From an uncultured Roseivirga sp. (GTDB lineage: Bacteria > Bacteroidota > Bacteroidia > Cytophagales > Cyclobacteriaceae): DNA of 64,000 bases. Made by a program: the position numbers and the translations under genes. Below the pieces are notes generated by a model. The model did no database searches. It saw nothing but the letters and a program-made list of their open reading frames with translations, and was not told the DNA's origin. The stretch covers positions 1 to 64,000 of the forward strand of contig CANLOY010000012.1 of the NCBI GenBank assembly GCA_947493005.1, given 5' to 3'. The first letter of the stretch is position 1; each line of letters opens with the position of its first letter. Below are positions 50,856 to 60,295 of the stretch, one piece after another.

Positions 50856-52430
50856 CTAGTTGCGTCTTCCAGATCCTGATGAACTACTTGAACGGCTTCC
50901 TCCTGAAGAAGACCTGCTGCTTCGTGAAGAACTACTTCTGCTTACAGAGCCCCTTGAAGAACCAGATCTGCTGCTACTTCTACTTACAGAGCCAGATCGA
51001 GATGATGATCTACTGGAACTTCTTGAAACTCCACTCGAGGAACTTCTCGAAGAAGAACGACTTCTGTTAAAGGTAGATGAAGACCTACTTGAACTTCTGT
51101 TAAAAGAGACGCCTCCGTTTCTATTTGATGAGCTTCTATTTGTGCTTGACCTGGAAACAGTAGAAGAGCTACGAGGGTTTCGGGAGCCTCTGCTTCTTGA
51201 ATTCACAATGTTACTACTTCTGCTTCTTCCATTTGTTCCATTTAGTCTTGTTTCTGAAGACCTACCGTTTCTGTCATCAAATCGATAGGCATCTGTTCTG
51301 GTTCTGCTCGACCTTGTTCTTGTTAAATTAGCGACACTGTTTCTGTTGGCACTCGACCTTGCTGAAACATTGGTTCTTGTTGAATTAGAAGAGCTCACCC
51401 TTCCACTTCTTGATGACCTTGAAGCAATTGTACTTCTAGTAAGGCGAGAGGATGCTCCTGAAGCCGATGATATTCTTTGAGATCTGGTTGGAGCTATACC
51501 ATTATTAGCGTCTGACCTGACACTTGAAACAGAAGTTGACCTAACTCTTCCCCCTCTGGTGATAGTTCTGTTATTACGAGCCACTATTACATCACCCCTG
51601 TAAATGTACTGGTTGCTAAATATAGGTGGGCAATAGTAGTAAGGGTCATAGAACCTGCCCCAGAACCTTCTGTTTCTTCTCGACCATCGGTTCCATCTCC
51701 AAATAGAGCCAACAAAGTAGGGATCATAAAAAGAACTATATACAAAAGGATCGTTGAAGAAAGGGTCGTAATCATAAAATCCGAAGGCGTTACGAAATCC
51801 AAATCCGAATGTTACACCTATGCTTGGTCTTACAAAACTTCCAACTCCAATATTAACCCCTACTCTTGGCCTGGTAAAGTTGGCATATGTCGCACTTCCA
51901 ATTTGACCGTTCGTAGCGTTTATATAACGGTCCATTCTGTCAGAATTTCCTACATAATATTGATCGTACCAGGCTAGCCTGAATTCGAAATCACTCCTGA
52001 TCAGGTCATTAAAATATGCTCTATCCCATTCAGTTTCCCAATCCAAAGGGAGCGTGTATGTAGCTAGGAGCTCATTTTCATAATCCCATAGGAAATCATC
52101 ATAATTTAACTGGTTTGGTTTTTTGACTTTGGGCTCTGTTCTTTCCTGAACAAAATATTCGACCGCTTCAGAAGAACTGTTGTTGTATTTTGTGACTAAC
52201 TTTTGGTCAACTGATTTTTCCGATTTATTCTCAAGGGTGAGAATACTAGGATCGTTTTCAGCAGAGAAATCCGGTTTAACAACTACACTAGGACCTCTCT
52301 GTCTATCCGCTGATGTGAAATAAACATCATCGTACTCCGAGACTTGTTGGTATTGATTTGGTGAGCATGCCAACAGCGTAAGCATGCTGAGTGGTGCCAT
52401 TAATAATTTGAGATGAATTCGACTTTTCAT
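50856..52430 (-). CDS. Arg/Ser-rich lipoprotein
   Basis: This 524-residue predicted lipoprotein has a lipobox (LSMLTLLAC, Cys22). After an ordinary segment (about 30-180, including NYDDFLWDYENELLATYTLP) comes a Phe/Tyr/Gly-rich stretch of about 75 residues (FGFGFRNAFGFYDYDPFF), then from about residue 290 to the end a low-complexity tail dominated by Arg-Ser dipeptides. The tail is very basic and probably disordered. I know of no function. Related Bacteroidota proteins with such tails are usually left as hypothetical. It precedes the FadL-like gene by 22 bases. Confidence 0.75.
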   Translation of the reverse strand: MKSRIHLKLLMAPLSMLTLLACSPNQYQQVSEYDDVYFTSADRQRGPSVVVKPDFSAENDPSILTLENKSEKSVDQKLVTKYNNSSSEAVEYFVQERTEPKVKKPNQLNYDDFLWDYENELLATYTLPLDWETEWDRAYFNDLIRSDFEFRLAWYDQYYVGNSDRMDRYINATNGQIGSATYANFTRPRVGVNIGVGSFVRPSIGVTFGFGFRNAFGFYDYDPFFNDPFVYSSFYDPYFVGSIWRWNRWSRRNRRFWGRFYDPYYYCPPIFSNQYIYRGDVIVARNNRTITRGGRVRSTSVSSVRSDANNGIAPTRSQRISSASGASSRLTRSTIASRSSRSGRVSSSNSTRTNVSARSSANRNSVANLTRTRSSRTRTDAYRFDDRNGRSSETRLNGTNGRSRSSNIVNSRSRGSRNPRSSSTVSRSSTNRSSSNRNGGVSFNRSSSRSSSTFNRSRSSSRSSSSGVSRSSSRSSSRSGSVSRSSSRSGSSRGSVSRSSSSRSSRSSSGGSRSSSSSGSGRRN

Positions 52431-52475
52431 GACTTTCTTTTTCTGGCTTAATATGTTAACGTCTATTTATTCTTT

Positions 52476-52509
52476 TTGGTCGAGAAAATATCCGAAAACT
52501 CTATATTTG
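52476..52509 (+). promoter_or_regulatory. promoter of proS
   Basis: TTG (52476-52478), then 23 bases, then TATATTTG (52502-52509) fits the phylum consensus, though the spacing is at the long end. The leader to the chosen proS ATG would be about 45 bases. Confidence 0.5.
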
Positions 52510-52562
52510 TCGGATATCTTGACATTGCAGAAAAGAGCAAGGATCATACCAAATCTGAGATT

Positions 52563-54041
52563 ATGAGCAAAGGGTTACCAAAAAGGAGTGAAGACTATTC
52601 GTTGTGGTACAATGAATTGGTGAAAAAAGCGGATTTAGCGGAAAATTCCCCGGTAAGAGGTTGTATGGTGATTAAACCTTATGGCTATTCTATATGGGAG
52701 AAGATGCAGGCTGAAATCGATAGAATGTTTAAAGAAACAGGTCATACGAATGCTTATTTCCCCCTTTTTATCCCGAAATCTTATTTAAGTAAGGAGGCCG
52801 ACCATGTAGAAGGCTTTGCCAAGGAATGTGCTGTAGTAACCCACTATAGACTTAAGAATGATGAAAATGGTGGAGGTGTTGTAGTTGATCCAGAAGCTAA
52901 ACTAGAAGAAGAACTCATTGTAAGACCTACTTCTGAAACCGTTATCTGGAGTACCTACAAGAATTGGGTACAATCTTATCGTGATTTGCCTATACTGGTT
53001 AATCAATGGGCAAACGTAGTGCGTTGGGAGATGCGGACAAGGCTCTTTTTGAGAACTGCTGAATTCTTATGGCAAGAGGGACATACTGCACACGCGACTA
53101 AGCAGGAGGCAGTTGAAGAGTCAATTCAGATGATGAATGTTTATGCGCAATTTGCCGAAGAGTTTATGGCAGTACCTGTTATCAAAGGGATTAAATCTGA
53201 AAGCGAAAGATTTGCTGGAGCTCTTGAGACCTATTGCATTGAAGCTTTAATGCAAGATGGTAAGGCTTTGCAAGCGGGTACCTCTCACTTCTTGGGGCAG
53301 AACTTTGCTAAGGCATTTGATGTGAAGTTTGCAAATAGAGAAGGTAAGCAGGATTTTGTATGGGGGACATCTTGGGGGGTAAGCACCCGACTGATGGGAG
53401 CCCTTATTATGGCCCACTCTGACGACCAAGGTTTAGTATTACCTCCTAAACTGGCTCCGATTCAAGTGGTAATTGTACCTATATATAAAGGACAGGATCA
53501 GCTGAATGCGATAGGCGATAAAGTTGATGGAATCATTAAGTCATTAAGAGCAGTTGGAATTACTGTGAAGTTTGATGACAGAGATACCCACAAACCTGGT
53601 TTTAAGTTTGCCGAATGGGAATTGAAAGGGGTGCCTTTAAGAATTGCAATTGGTCCAAAAGATATGGAGAACAACTCTGTTGAAATTGCAAGGAGAGATA
53701 CAGGGGTGAAAGAAACTTTCAGTTTGGAGAATGATCTGGGTTCAAAAATAGAAGGATTGTTGAATGAAATTCAGGAATCAATTTATAACAAGGCACTTGA
53801 TTTCAGGGCTGAGAATACACGTTCGGTAGATACCTATGAAGAGTTTAAAAAGGTATTGGAAGAAGAAGGTGGGTTTATCTCTGCACACTGGGATGGTACT
53901 GCAGAAACTGAAGAGCAAATCAAGAATGAGACTAAGGCTACCATTCGCTGTATACCTATTGATGCAGTAGAAGAGGAGGGTGTTTGTATATATTCTGGCA
54001 AACCATCTAAAAAGAGAGTGCTTTTTGCCAAAGCATACTAA
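52563..54041 (+). CDS. proS: proline--tRNA ligase (eukaryote/archaea-like type)
   Basis: This 492-residue class II aminoacyl-tRNA synthetase is of the shorter type that lacks the bacterial editing insertion. It begins [19 protein letters not shown]. Motif 2 is visible around [20 protein letters not shown], with RPTSETVIW before it, and the C-terminal anticodon-binding and zinc-like domain ends ICIPID-type sequence through [14 protein letters not shown]. The frame is open from a TTG at 52476, but the ATG at 52563 gives the family N-terminus and leaves room for the promoter. It stands alone ahead of nfeD. Confidence 0.95.
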   Translation: MSKGLPKRSEDYSLWYNELVKKADLAENSPVRGCMVIKPYGYSIWEKMQAEIDRMFKETGHTNAYFPLFIPKSYLSKEADHVEGFAKECAVVTHYRLKNDENGGGVVVDPEAKLEEELIVRPTSETVIWSTYKNWVQSYRDLPILVNQWANVVRWEMRTRLFLRTAEFLWQEGHTAHATKQEAVEESIQMMNVYAQFAEEFMAVPVIKGIKSESERFAGALETYCIEALMQDGKALQAGTSHFLGQNFAKAFDVKFANREGKQDFVWGTSWGVSTRLMGALIMAHSDDQGLVLPPKLAPIQVVIVPIYKGQDQLNAIGDKVDGIIKSLRAVGITVKFDDRDTHKPGFKFAEWELKGVPLRIAIGPKDMENNSVEIARRDTGVKETFSLENDLGSKIEGLLNEIQESIYNKALDFRAENTRSVDTYEEFKKVLEEEGGFISAHWDGTAETEEQIKNETKATIRCIPIDAVEEEGVCIYSGKPSKKRVLFAKAY

Positions 54042-54087
54042 GCACAACCAATTTATTGGTATATTCGGCTATTAACCTTGATTAAAA

Positions 54088-54561
54088 ATGGACGGTTGGT
54101 TAGCTATTATTCTTTTAACCTTGGTAGGATTAGTTCTTATATATCTTGAACTGATTTTTATTCCAGGTACGACTATCCTTGGAGGCTTGGGATTGGTGCT
54201 TACGGGTATCGGAGTCTATATGGCTTATGATCGATACGGTACAGTCAACGGATCCATTGTATTAGGAGCTTCGTTGCTTGTTACCATAGTTGCTTTGGTC
54301 TGGAGTTTCAGGTCTAATGCATGGAGCAAGTTTTCTTTAAAAGAGAAGAGTGAGGGAAAGGTAAATCAAGGTTATACAGAAGGTCTTCAAGTAGGAATGC
54401 CGGGTTTGGCAGTATCAGACTTAAAACCTATTGGTAAAGCAGAATTCAATAACAAGTCTTATGAAGTGAAATCGCACGGGCATTTAATTGAATCTGGTAG
54501 CGAAGTGAGGATCATAAAACTTTCGAGTAATAAAATTATTGTAGAATCAATTAATACCTAA
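54088..54561 (+). CDS. NfeD family membrane protein
   Basis: This 157-residue protein has three or four membrane helices in the first about 75 residues ([40 protein letters not shown]) and a C-terminal NfeD OB-type domain (about 95-155, [20 protein letters not shown]). It is the short form without the ClpP-like protease domain. NfeD proteins accompany flotillin-like proteins in membrane microdomains. The floA gene starts four bases after its stop, which supports the call. Confidence 0.9.
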   Translation: MDGWLAIILLTLVGLVLIYLELIFIPGTTILGGLGLVLTGIGVYMAYDRYGTVNGSIVLGASLLVTIVALVWSFRSNAWSKFSLKEKSEGKVNQGYTEGLQVGMPGLAVSDLKPIGKAEFNNKSYEVKSHGHLIESGSEVRIIKLSSNKIIVESINT

Positions 54562-54565
54562 ATCG

Positions 54566-55549
54566 ATGGGAGAGTATACTACCCTTATTGCGATAGTCGC
54601 AGGTGTCATTTTACTTTTTGTTTTCTTGTACTTTGTACCAGTTAACCTGTGGATTACCGCACAATTTTCTAATGTAAGAATAGGCTTGTTAGAGTTAGTA
54701 TTCATGCGAATTAGAAAAGTGCCACCAAGTATCATTGTTAAAGAGATGATTACTGCACGTAAAGCGGGTTTGAATGTTCAAACAGCAGACCTTGAAACGC
54801 ACTATCTGGCTGGTGGACATGTGCCATCGGTGATCAAAGCGCTTATTTCTGCGGACAAAGCAAATATCAACCTGGGCTTTAAACAAGCCACTGCCATTGA
54901 TCTTGCAGGTAGAGACGTATTTGAAGCAGTACAGATTTCTGTAAATCCAAAAGTAATTACTACTCCAAAAGTTGCTGCGGTGGCTGCAGATGGTATCCAG
55001 TTGATAGCTGTTGCCAGAGTGACGGTTAGGGCTAATATTCAGCAGTTAGTTGGTGGTGCAGGAGAAGATACAATTTTGGCAAGAGTTGGAGAAGGTATTG
55101 TTACTTCAATCGGTTCGGCTGATACTCATAAGGCTGTACTAGAAAACCCTGATAAAATTTCGAAATTGGTATTGCAGAGAGGCTTGGATGCCGGAACCGC
55201 ATTCGAAATACTTTCTATCGATATTGCTGATGTGGATGTCGGTGTTAACATTGGTGCTACATTACAGACAGACCAGGCACAAGCTGATTTGAAAGTTGCT
55301 GAAGCGAAAGCAGAGGAGCGAAGAGCTATGGCGGTTGCCGAAGAACAAGAAATGAAAGCTAAGTCTCAAGAAGCTAGGGCTAAGGTAATTGAAGCTGAAG
55401 CGGAGGTGCCTTTGGCTATAGCAGAATCCTTTAGATCAGGTAATCTTGGTATAATGGATTACTATAAAATGGAGAATATTCAGTCCGATACTAGTATGAG
55501 GGAGTCCATTGCGAACCCTACTAAAAAATCGCCTCCAAAGAAGAAGTAA
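54566..55549 (+). CDS. floA: flotillin-like protein FloA
   Basis: This 327-residue membrane-raft scaffold protein has an N-terminal hydrophobic anchor (about 7-30, [20 protein letters not shown]), a SPFH-type domain (about 40-225), including [20 protein letters not shown] and the conserved [16 protein letters not shown], then an Ala/Glu-rich coiled coil ([20 protein letters not shown]). The short tail [10 protein letters not shown] is basic. FloA organises functional microdomains and can affect secretion and signalling. It follows nfeD by four bases. Confidence 0.94.
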   Translation: MGEYTTLIAIVAGVILLFVFLYFVPVNLWITAQFSNVRIGLLELVFMRIRKVPPSIIVKEMITARKAGLNVQTADLETHYLAGGHVPSVIKALISADKANINLGFKQATAIDLAGRDVFEAVQISVNPKVITTPKVAAVAADGIQLIAVARVTVRANIQQLVGGAGEDTILARVGEGIVTSIGSADTHKAVLENPDKISKLVLQRGLDAGTAFEILSIDIADVDVGVNIGATLQTDQAQADLKVAEAKAEERRAMAVAEEQEMKAKSQEARAKVIEAEAEVPLAIAESFRSGNLGIMDYYKMENIQSDTSMRESIANPTKKSPPKKK

Positions 55550-55566
55550 GTATTTGACCAGAACAT

Positions 55567-55600
55567 AAAATAAAAGCCACATTTAGTGGCCTTTATTTTA
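55567..55600. terminator. bidirectional terminator between floA and the WG-repeat gene
   Basis: A long imperfect palindrome (AAAATAAAAGCCAC / GTGGCCTTTATTTT, one mismatch) lies between the two convergent stops and covers the WG-repeat stop codon. It has T-rich tails on both strands. Confidence 0.8.
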
Positions 55601-57806
55601 TGTTGATGAATTTCCAGTCGGATTCTTCTGAGCCTATGAATTGGCTCCCTCGCTGCCTGATTACCTGATAAGTAAGGGGTACAACATCAAGTCCTTTTAG
55701 GTTAATAACACCCTTTAATCCATTTTTCTCTACAAGGAAATAGTCACCTTCCAAGGAAGTGATTTTATCATACTGAGGTGTTCTTATCAATTTGCCTTTT
55801 TCATCGGCTAAGCCATAAAGGCTGTCTTTTCTAAGCAAAAGGTGGTTGTCGTGTCTTTTTATCTCAGAATAGGCTTCAGCAATTATTATCTGACCATTTT
55901 TATCAATCAGGCCATACTCAGTACCTTTTTTGATTACTGCAAATCCATTGTGAAAAGGTTTTTCCTCATCATAAGAGGGTTGTAGTACTAAGTTTTCATC
56001 CTTATCCACATAACCCCACTTCCCAATTAGTTTAACAGCTGCTAGTCCTTCAGAAAACTTATCAACGTCCTGATACCTATTGGCTATCCTTAAATTTCCT
56101 CTTTCGTCTATAAAGCCCCATTGGCTGTCTTTCAATACAGGGAAGTAACCTTCTGAGAAAGTACCAATTCTTTCTATGTCGCTATCCAGCTTAAAGTCAG
56201 ACCTGTCGCTAGGCCTATAGAAAAAAGTTCTGCCGTCACGACTCAGCCAGTATAGGTCCTGAGTCAATTGTCTTATGCTGTCATATGTATGTTCTAATAA
56301 CTGTTCTTGTTGAAGGTTATGCAAGGTTAGTCCCTCATCTGTTTTTTGGTAATACCCTTGAGAAAGTGGAGTGATGAGCTCATAAGTGTCAACCAGGAGT
56401 TTTCCATCAATATTGAAGATTTTTGATGTTGAACCTTGTTTGGTGATCACAAGGTTATTCTGAAAGCTCATGAAATCTTGATAGGGTGTAATTACCCAAT
56501 GCCCTTTTTCATTTATCAATCCATAACTTCCTTGATACTTCGCTATAGCCCTAGATTGTTGAAATGACGAAATTGAATCATATAAAAAAGGACTTGCTTC
56601 CTGTCCATTATCGTCAAGCAACCCAACCTTTCCATTTCTGCTTGCCTCAATAATTCCATTAATAGGGGCTCCAAACGTTTCATAGCTGAACAGACTTAAT
56701 TTTTTACCTGCTCTATTGTAGGCGGACCAATTTTGGTGATCCGGTTTTTTAATTTCCCCCATAAGGAAGTTTTTAAAAACAACTATACTGTCATAGTTAA
56801 TGGGGAGGATGGCTTTCCCATTATTGTCAATAGCACCCTGATATCCTGAGTTTTCATTTTTAATAATGGTAATGCCATGCTTTGTATTCAAGAGGCTTAA
56901 TTCGGTTTTATAATATTGATAGGTCTCATCACTCTTGATGATGCCAATATTCTCTCCACTTACAACTGAAAACTTGTTGGCTTCAACAAAGTATAAGTCA
57001 TCAAAATATAGACTTGTGTTAAACTGGTCGGCTTTAAAAAAGTCCCACCTCGTAAATGGAAGAGCACGGGCCTTATCACCCGAAAGTTGAATGTTCTTAT
57101 AAATTGGAGGAACGATAATATTTCCAGATCTGTCAATTAACCCTCGTCTGTTATAATACTTAACAAGGAAAAGTTTTTCGTTTAATGGTTCTATGGATTC
57201 GAATTGAAAGGCGGTGAGTTCTTCTCCTGTGCTTGAGTAAAGCGCACTAAGTTTTTGCTTATTTTCGACAGAAAAGAAACCTGATTCAATGAGTTTTACT
57301 GAGGTATATTCAAGTGGAATGATCGATTTTCCATTTTTGTTAAGTACACCTTGATGATGAATGCTGCCTGTTTTTTTCGAGGCAATCAATAAATCTCCTA
57401 TTGCTTTAAGCCTAGAGTATTGATGATCAATAACCGTTTTTCCTTTAGAATTGATTAAACCAAAATTGACAAATATTGACCTGTCAGCACGCTTTGCAGC
57501 AATGAATAAGTTTGAAGTAAAGGGTAGCAGAGATGTATATAGGTATTCAGAAATTTTATCTCCTTTGAGATTGATTAAAGCCCACCTTTCATTTTGTCTG
57601 GCACCAACAATATTCCCTATTACTTTGAAAGTACCATCTGACCACCCAATGGATTGAAACCGAGGTGTAATGACTACTTCACCAGAGCTAATGTTTTTGA
57701 GCCCATATTTTCCGTTTTTCTCAAAAGGCTCATACTGATCAGCTATTATCAGATGATGGCAAGCTAAGAGTGATAGGCCTATTAAGAACGAACGGAATAA
57801 GTGCAT
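55593..57806 (-). CDS. WG repeat-containing protein
   Basis: This 737-residue protein has a signal peptide (FLIGLSLLACHHLIIADQ) and a chain of WG (KWG) repeats of about 40-50 residues built on a K(W/Y)G(L/Y/F)(I/V)(D/N)xxG core, for example GKYGLKNISSGEVVI, NRRGLIDRSGNIIVP, SQWGFIDERGNLRI, GKWGYVDKDENLVL and TEYGLIDKNGQIII. The repeats probably form a surface or periplasmic binding scaffold. No enzyme motif is visible. It is convergent with floA and stands 78 bases after hemA. Confidence 0.87.
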   Translation of the reverse strand: MHLFRSFLIGLSLLACHHLIIADQYEPFEKNGKYGLKNISSGEVVITPRFQSIGWSDGTFKVIGNIVGARQNERWALINLKGDKISEYLYTSLLPFTSNLFIAAKRADRSIFVNFGLINSKGKTVIDHQYSRLKAIGDLLIASKKTGSIHHQGVLNKNGKSIIPLEYTSVKLIESGFFSVENKQKLSALYSSTGEELTAFQFESIEPLNEKLFLVKYYNRRGLIDRSGNIIVPPIYKNIQLSGDKARALPFTRWDFFKADQFNTSLYFDDLYFVEANKFSVVSGENIGIIKSDETYQYYKTELSLLNTKHGITIIKNENSGYQGAIDNNGKAILPINYDSIVVFKNFLMGEIKKPDHQNWSAYNRAGKKLSLFSYETFGAPINGIIEASRNGKVGLLDDNGQEASPFLYDSISSFQQSRAIAKYQGSYGLINEKGHWVITPYQDFMSFQNNLVITKQGSTSKIFNIDGKLLVDTYELITPLSQGYYQKTDEGLTLHNLQQEQLLEHTYDSIRQLTQDLYWLSRDGRTFFYRPSDRSDFKLDSDIERIGTFSEGYFPVLKDSQWGFIDERGNLRIANRYQDVDKFSEGLAAVKLIGKWGYVDKDENLVLQPSYDEEKPFHNGFAVIKKGTEYGLIDKNGQIIIAEAYSEIKRHDNHLLLRKDSLYGLADEKGKLIRTPQYDKITSLEGDYFLVEKNGLKGVINLKGLDVVPLTYQVIRQRGSQFIGSEESDWKFINIK

Positions 57807-57884
57807 TAGATTGTAATACGAAAACTTTACGTTTTGGCTTACGAAAATAGTGCTAGAACTGAAAGAAACTGAAAAAGAGACTGA

Positions 57885-59144
57885 TTATTTGTGTTCAGCT
57901 TTCTTTTCAAGATTAAATAAATCGTTGAGTACTTCAATAAGTGTATCAGCTTCACCACGTTTACAGGCCGCCTTAAGTTCAAGCACAGGAAGTTTCATTA
58001 TTTTTTGAGTGATACTTTTAGAAAACTTGTCTGCAAATACTTCAAGTTCTGGTGAGGCATTTTTAAGATGTTTCTTGAGTTCTTCCTGACGGATTTCTTC
58101 AAGTGTTTTTTTTATCTTTTGGATTGTTGGGGATACCTCCATTTCACGAGACCAGTCTGCAACATCCTGCATCGCCTCCTGAATAATGCCCTCGACATCT
58201 GGAATGGCTGCTTTTCGTTTTTCTACTGCTTTGGAAGTTTTTTCCTGTATTTCGTCAATATTAAAGAGAGAAACTCCCTTAAGTGTTTGTACGCTTGGCT
58301 CGATCGATCTTGGGATTGATAGGTCAATCAGATATTTGATGCCATTCTCACAATCAGATAAATCTTCTTTTTTGATAAAGTCCTTAACAGGAATACTAGA
58401 AATGATCACATCATAATTACCTAATTCATCCTGAAGGCCATCAAATGAAATATAGCTATGACCCAACTCGGTAGCCAACGACTTAGACTTGTTGATAGTC
58501 CTGTTAGTTAGAGTCGTGTTGAAGTTATCTTCGACAAGGTGTTTTGCAAGGTCCTCACCAATTTCACCTAAACCGACTAGTAGTACTTTAGTGTCTATAA
58601 ATGATTCTGCCAAAGTACGTATTAGTTCTGCCGTTGCATAAGAAACACTGGCAGCTCCTTCTCGGAATGCAGTTTCCTGATAAACTCGCTTGTTTGCATA
58701 AAATACAGTGTGAAGTACTCTATGCATAAAAGGGCCTGCGGTATTATTGTCAGCGGCAAGCTGGTATGCCTGCTTAACCTGATTGATAATTTGTAAATCT
58801 CCTATTACTTGTGCCTCCAGCCCTAGTGCAACTCTGAACAAATAAGTAGAAGATTCAATAGTGCCATTAAGGATATCGAAATAAGGAATGAACCTGGAGA
58901 CATCGGTAATTCCTTTTTTAAAGGCAATAAGGCTAATGATTTCTTTAGAGCAATCCCTGTCCGAGCTGTAATAAACCTCTGTGCGGTTACATGTAGAAAC
59001 GATCAAAGATTCTTCCACACCCAAAACCTCACGAAATTCATTCAAAAGCTCGGCTATCAAATTACTGTCCAAAGCAATGATTTCTCGAATCTCAACAGGA
59101 GCATTCTTGAACGATAGGCTTATGACTTTGAAAGTGCTTTCCAT
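57885..59144 (-). CDS. hemA: glutamyl-tRNA reductase
   Basis: This 419-residue NADPH enzyme reduces glutamyl-tRNA to glutamate-1-semialdehyde, the first committed step of tetrapyrrole synthesis by the C5 route. The nucleophile is Cys52 in VSTCNRTEVYY, the nucleotide-binding motif is LLVGLGEIGEDLAKHL, and the NRTINKS and SIPRSIEP segments are typical. The C-terminal helical dimerisation domain is present. It stands alone; the remaining hem genes are not adjacent. A TATCTTTG box lies 32 bases before the ATG. Confidence 0.96.
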   Translation of the reverse strand: MESTFKVISLSFKNAPVEIREIIALDSNLIAELLNEFREVLGVEESLIVSTCNRTEVYYSSDRDCSKEIISLIAFKKGITDVSRFIPYFDILNGTIESSTYLFRVALGLEAQVIGDLQIINQVKQAYQLAADNNTAGPFMHRVLHTVFYANKRVYQETAFREGAASVSYATAELIRTLAESFIDTKVLLVGLGEIGEDLAKHLVEDNFNTTLTNRTINKSKSLATELGHSYISFDGLQDELGNYDVIISSIPVKDFIKKEDLSDCENGIKYLIDLSIPRSIEPSVQTLKGVSLFNIDEIQEKTSKAVEKRKAAIPDVEGIIQEAMQDVADWSREMEVSPTIQKIKKTLEEIRQEELKKHLKNASPELEVFADKFSKSITQKIMKLPVLELKAACKRGEADTLIEVLNDLFNLEKKAEHK

Positions 59145-59176
59145 GAATTATTGAATCTTTTGCTCTAAAAGCGTGG

Positions 59177-59184
59177 CAAAGATA
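59177..59184 (-). promoter_or_regulatory. -7 box (TATCTTTG) before hemA
   Basis: TATCTTTG on the minus strand matches TAnnTTTG, 32 bases before the hemA ATG. No TTG is visible at -33. Confidence 0.4.
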
Positions 59185-59344
59185 CCCCCTTATTAGAAAT
59201 GAAAAAAATGATTAAAATCAGCATTCATTATTTAGAACGTTTCTAGACAATGGCTGCCCAACCCCTCTCAGCATTTTTTTTACATAATAGTTGTCTAAAT
59301 ACTTATATTCCGATTTTCCATTTATAAACACACATAGGCTACAA

Positions 59345-60295
59345 TTGAGAAAACAAATCAGGAACTTATTAAGTTTCAGCAAGTCTGAAGCCAATGGCGT
59401 AATTATCTTGATACCATTGATAATCTTCTTTGTTTTCTCCCCTTATCTGTATAAACAGTTTTTCGGAGTCAACTATAGTACTGTAGAAGAGGATAAAAGG
59501 CTGCTAGATAGTTTGGTTGCTTACTTGGAATATGAAAGTGTTGAAGAACCAATTGCTATTATTTCCATTGAATACCATCCTTTTGACCCCAACAGTGCTA
59601 CTGTTGAAGAACTTGTTGGGCTAGGTGTGCCAAAATTTCTATCCCATAGAATAGATAACTATAGGAGTAAAGGTGGGGGATTTCGGGTTAAAAAAGACTT
59701 GAAAAAGATATTCGATTTTCCGGATAGCTTATATCAAAAGTTACATCCGTTTATTCTGTTACCTGAAACGATAATAGAGCCTGCAAATAATAGGGTTAAG
59801 AATTCGAAGAATAAACAGATTGTATTAAATAAACCGTTAGTGCCTTCTTTTAACAAGGACAGTAGTGTTGAGGAGCCTATTGAAGAGAAAAATGTTTTGT
59901 TAAATCTTAACGCGGCTGATACCACAGCGTTAAAATCCATTAGAGGAATTGGCTCAAGTTACTCAAAACGCATTGTAGCTTATAGAAAGCTACTTGGGGG
60001 ATATCATGATGTCGTTCAACTAAAAGAGGTATATGGAATGACAGATACATTGTACCAAGCTATAAAGCAATATCTAATAATAAGTGACACTGCCACGATT
60101 TCTAAAGTCAATATTAACATTGCTACATTCAAACAGTTGCTGGCTCATCCCTATATTAACTATGAACAGACAAAGGAAATATTGAATACCAAAAGCAAAC
60201 ATGGTAAATTCATGAAGCCAGAAGACCTTTTCAGGCTTAAACTGATGGATAGTCTGGAAGTTGAAAAGCTTCTACCTTATCTGAGCTTCAAATGA
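59345..60295 (+). CDS. membrane-anchored helix-hairpin-helix protein (ComEA-like)
   Basis: This protein of about 316 residues has one N-terminal membrane helix (NGVIILIPLIIFFVFSPYLY), a short spacer and three helix-hairpin-helix units: FDPNSATVEELVGLGVPKFL, LNLNAADTTALKSIRGIGSS and VNINIATFKQLLAHPYINYE. Similar proteins relate to ComEA, which binds incoming DNA in the periplasm, but DNA binding here is inference. The start is uncertain: TTG at 59345 gives the usual RKQIRNLLSFSKSEANG opening, while an in-frame TTG at 59291 would add 18 residues. No ATG fits. It overlaps the next gene by four bases. Confidence 0.8.
   Translation: MRKQIRNLLSFSKSEANGVIILIPLIIFFVFSPYLYKQFFGVNYSTVEEDKRLLDSLVAYLEYESVEEPIAIISIEYHPFDPNSATVEELVGLGVPKFLSHRIDNYRSKGGGFRVKKDLKKIFDFPDSLYQKLHPFILLPETIIEPANNRVKNSKNKQIVLNKPLVPSFNKDSSVEEPIEEKNVLLNLNAADTTALKSIRGIGSSYSKRIVAYRKLLGGYHDVVQLKEVYGMTDTLYQAIKQYLIISDTATISKVNINIATFKQLLAHPYINYEQTKEILNTKSKHGKFMKPEDLFRLKLMDSLEVEKLLPYLSFK

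Noticed and set aside
50860-51288. Plus-strand open frame rich in Leu and Glu opposite the Arg/Ser-rich gene
   Set aside because: It is the mirror of the repetitive AGA/TCT-type codons of the SR tail; composition is extreme and there is no promoter or independent neighbour support.
50859-51560. Repetitive DNA that could suggest a CRISPR or tandem repeat array
   Set aside because: The repetition follows codons for Arg and Ser within one reading frame; there are no fixed repeats with unique spacers.
56781-56798. AACTAT-N6-ATAGTT inside the WG-repeat gene
   Set aside because: The arms of the strict motif are here eight bases apart and the site is within coding sequence; not counted.
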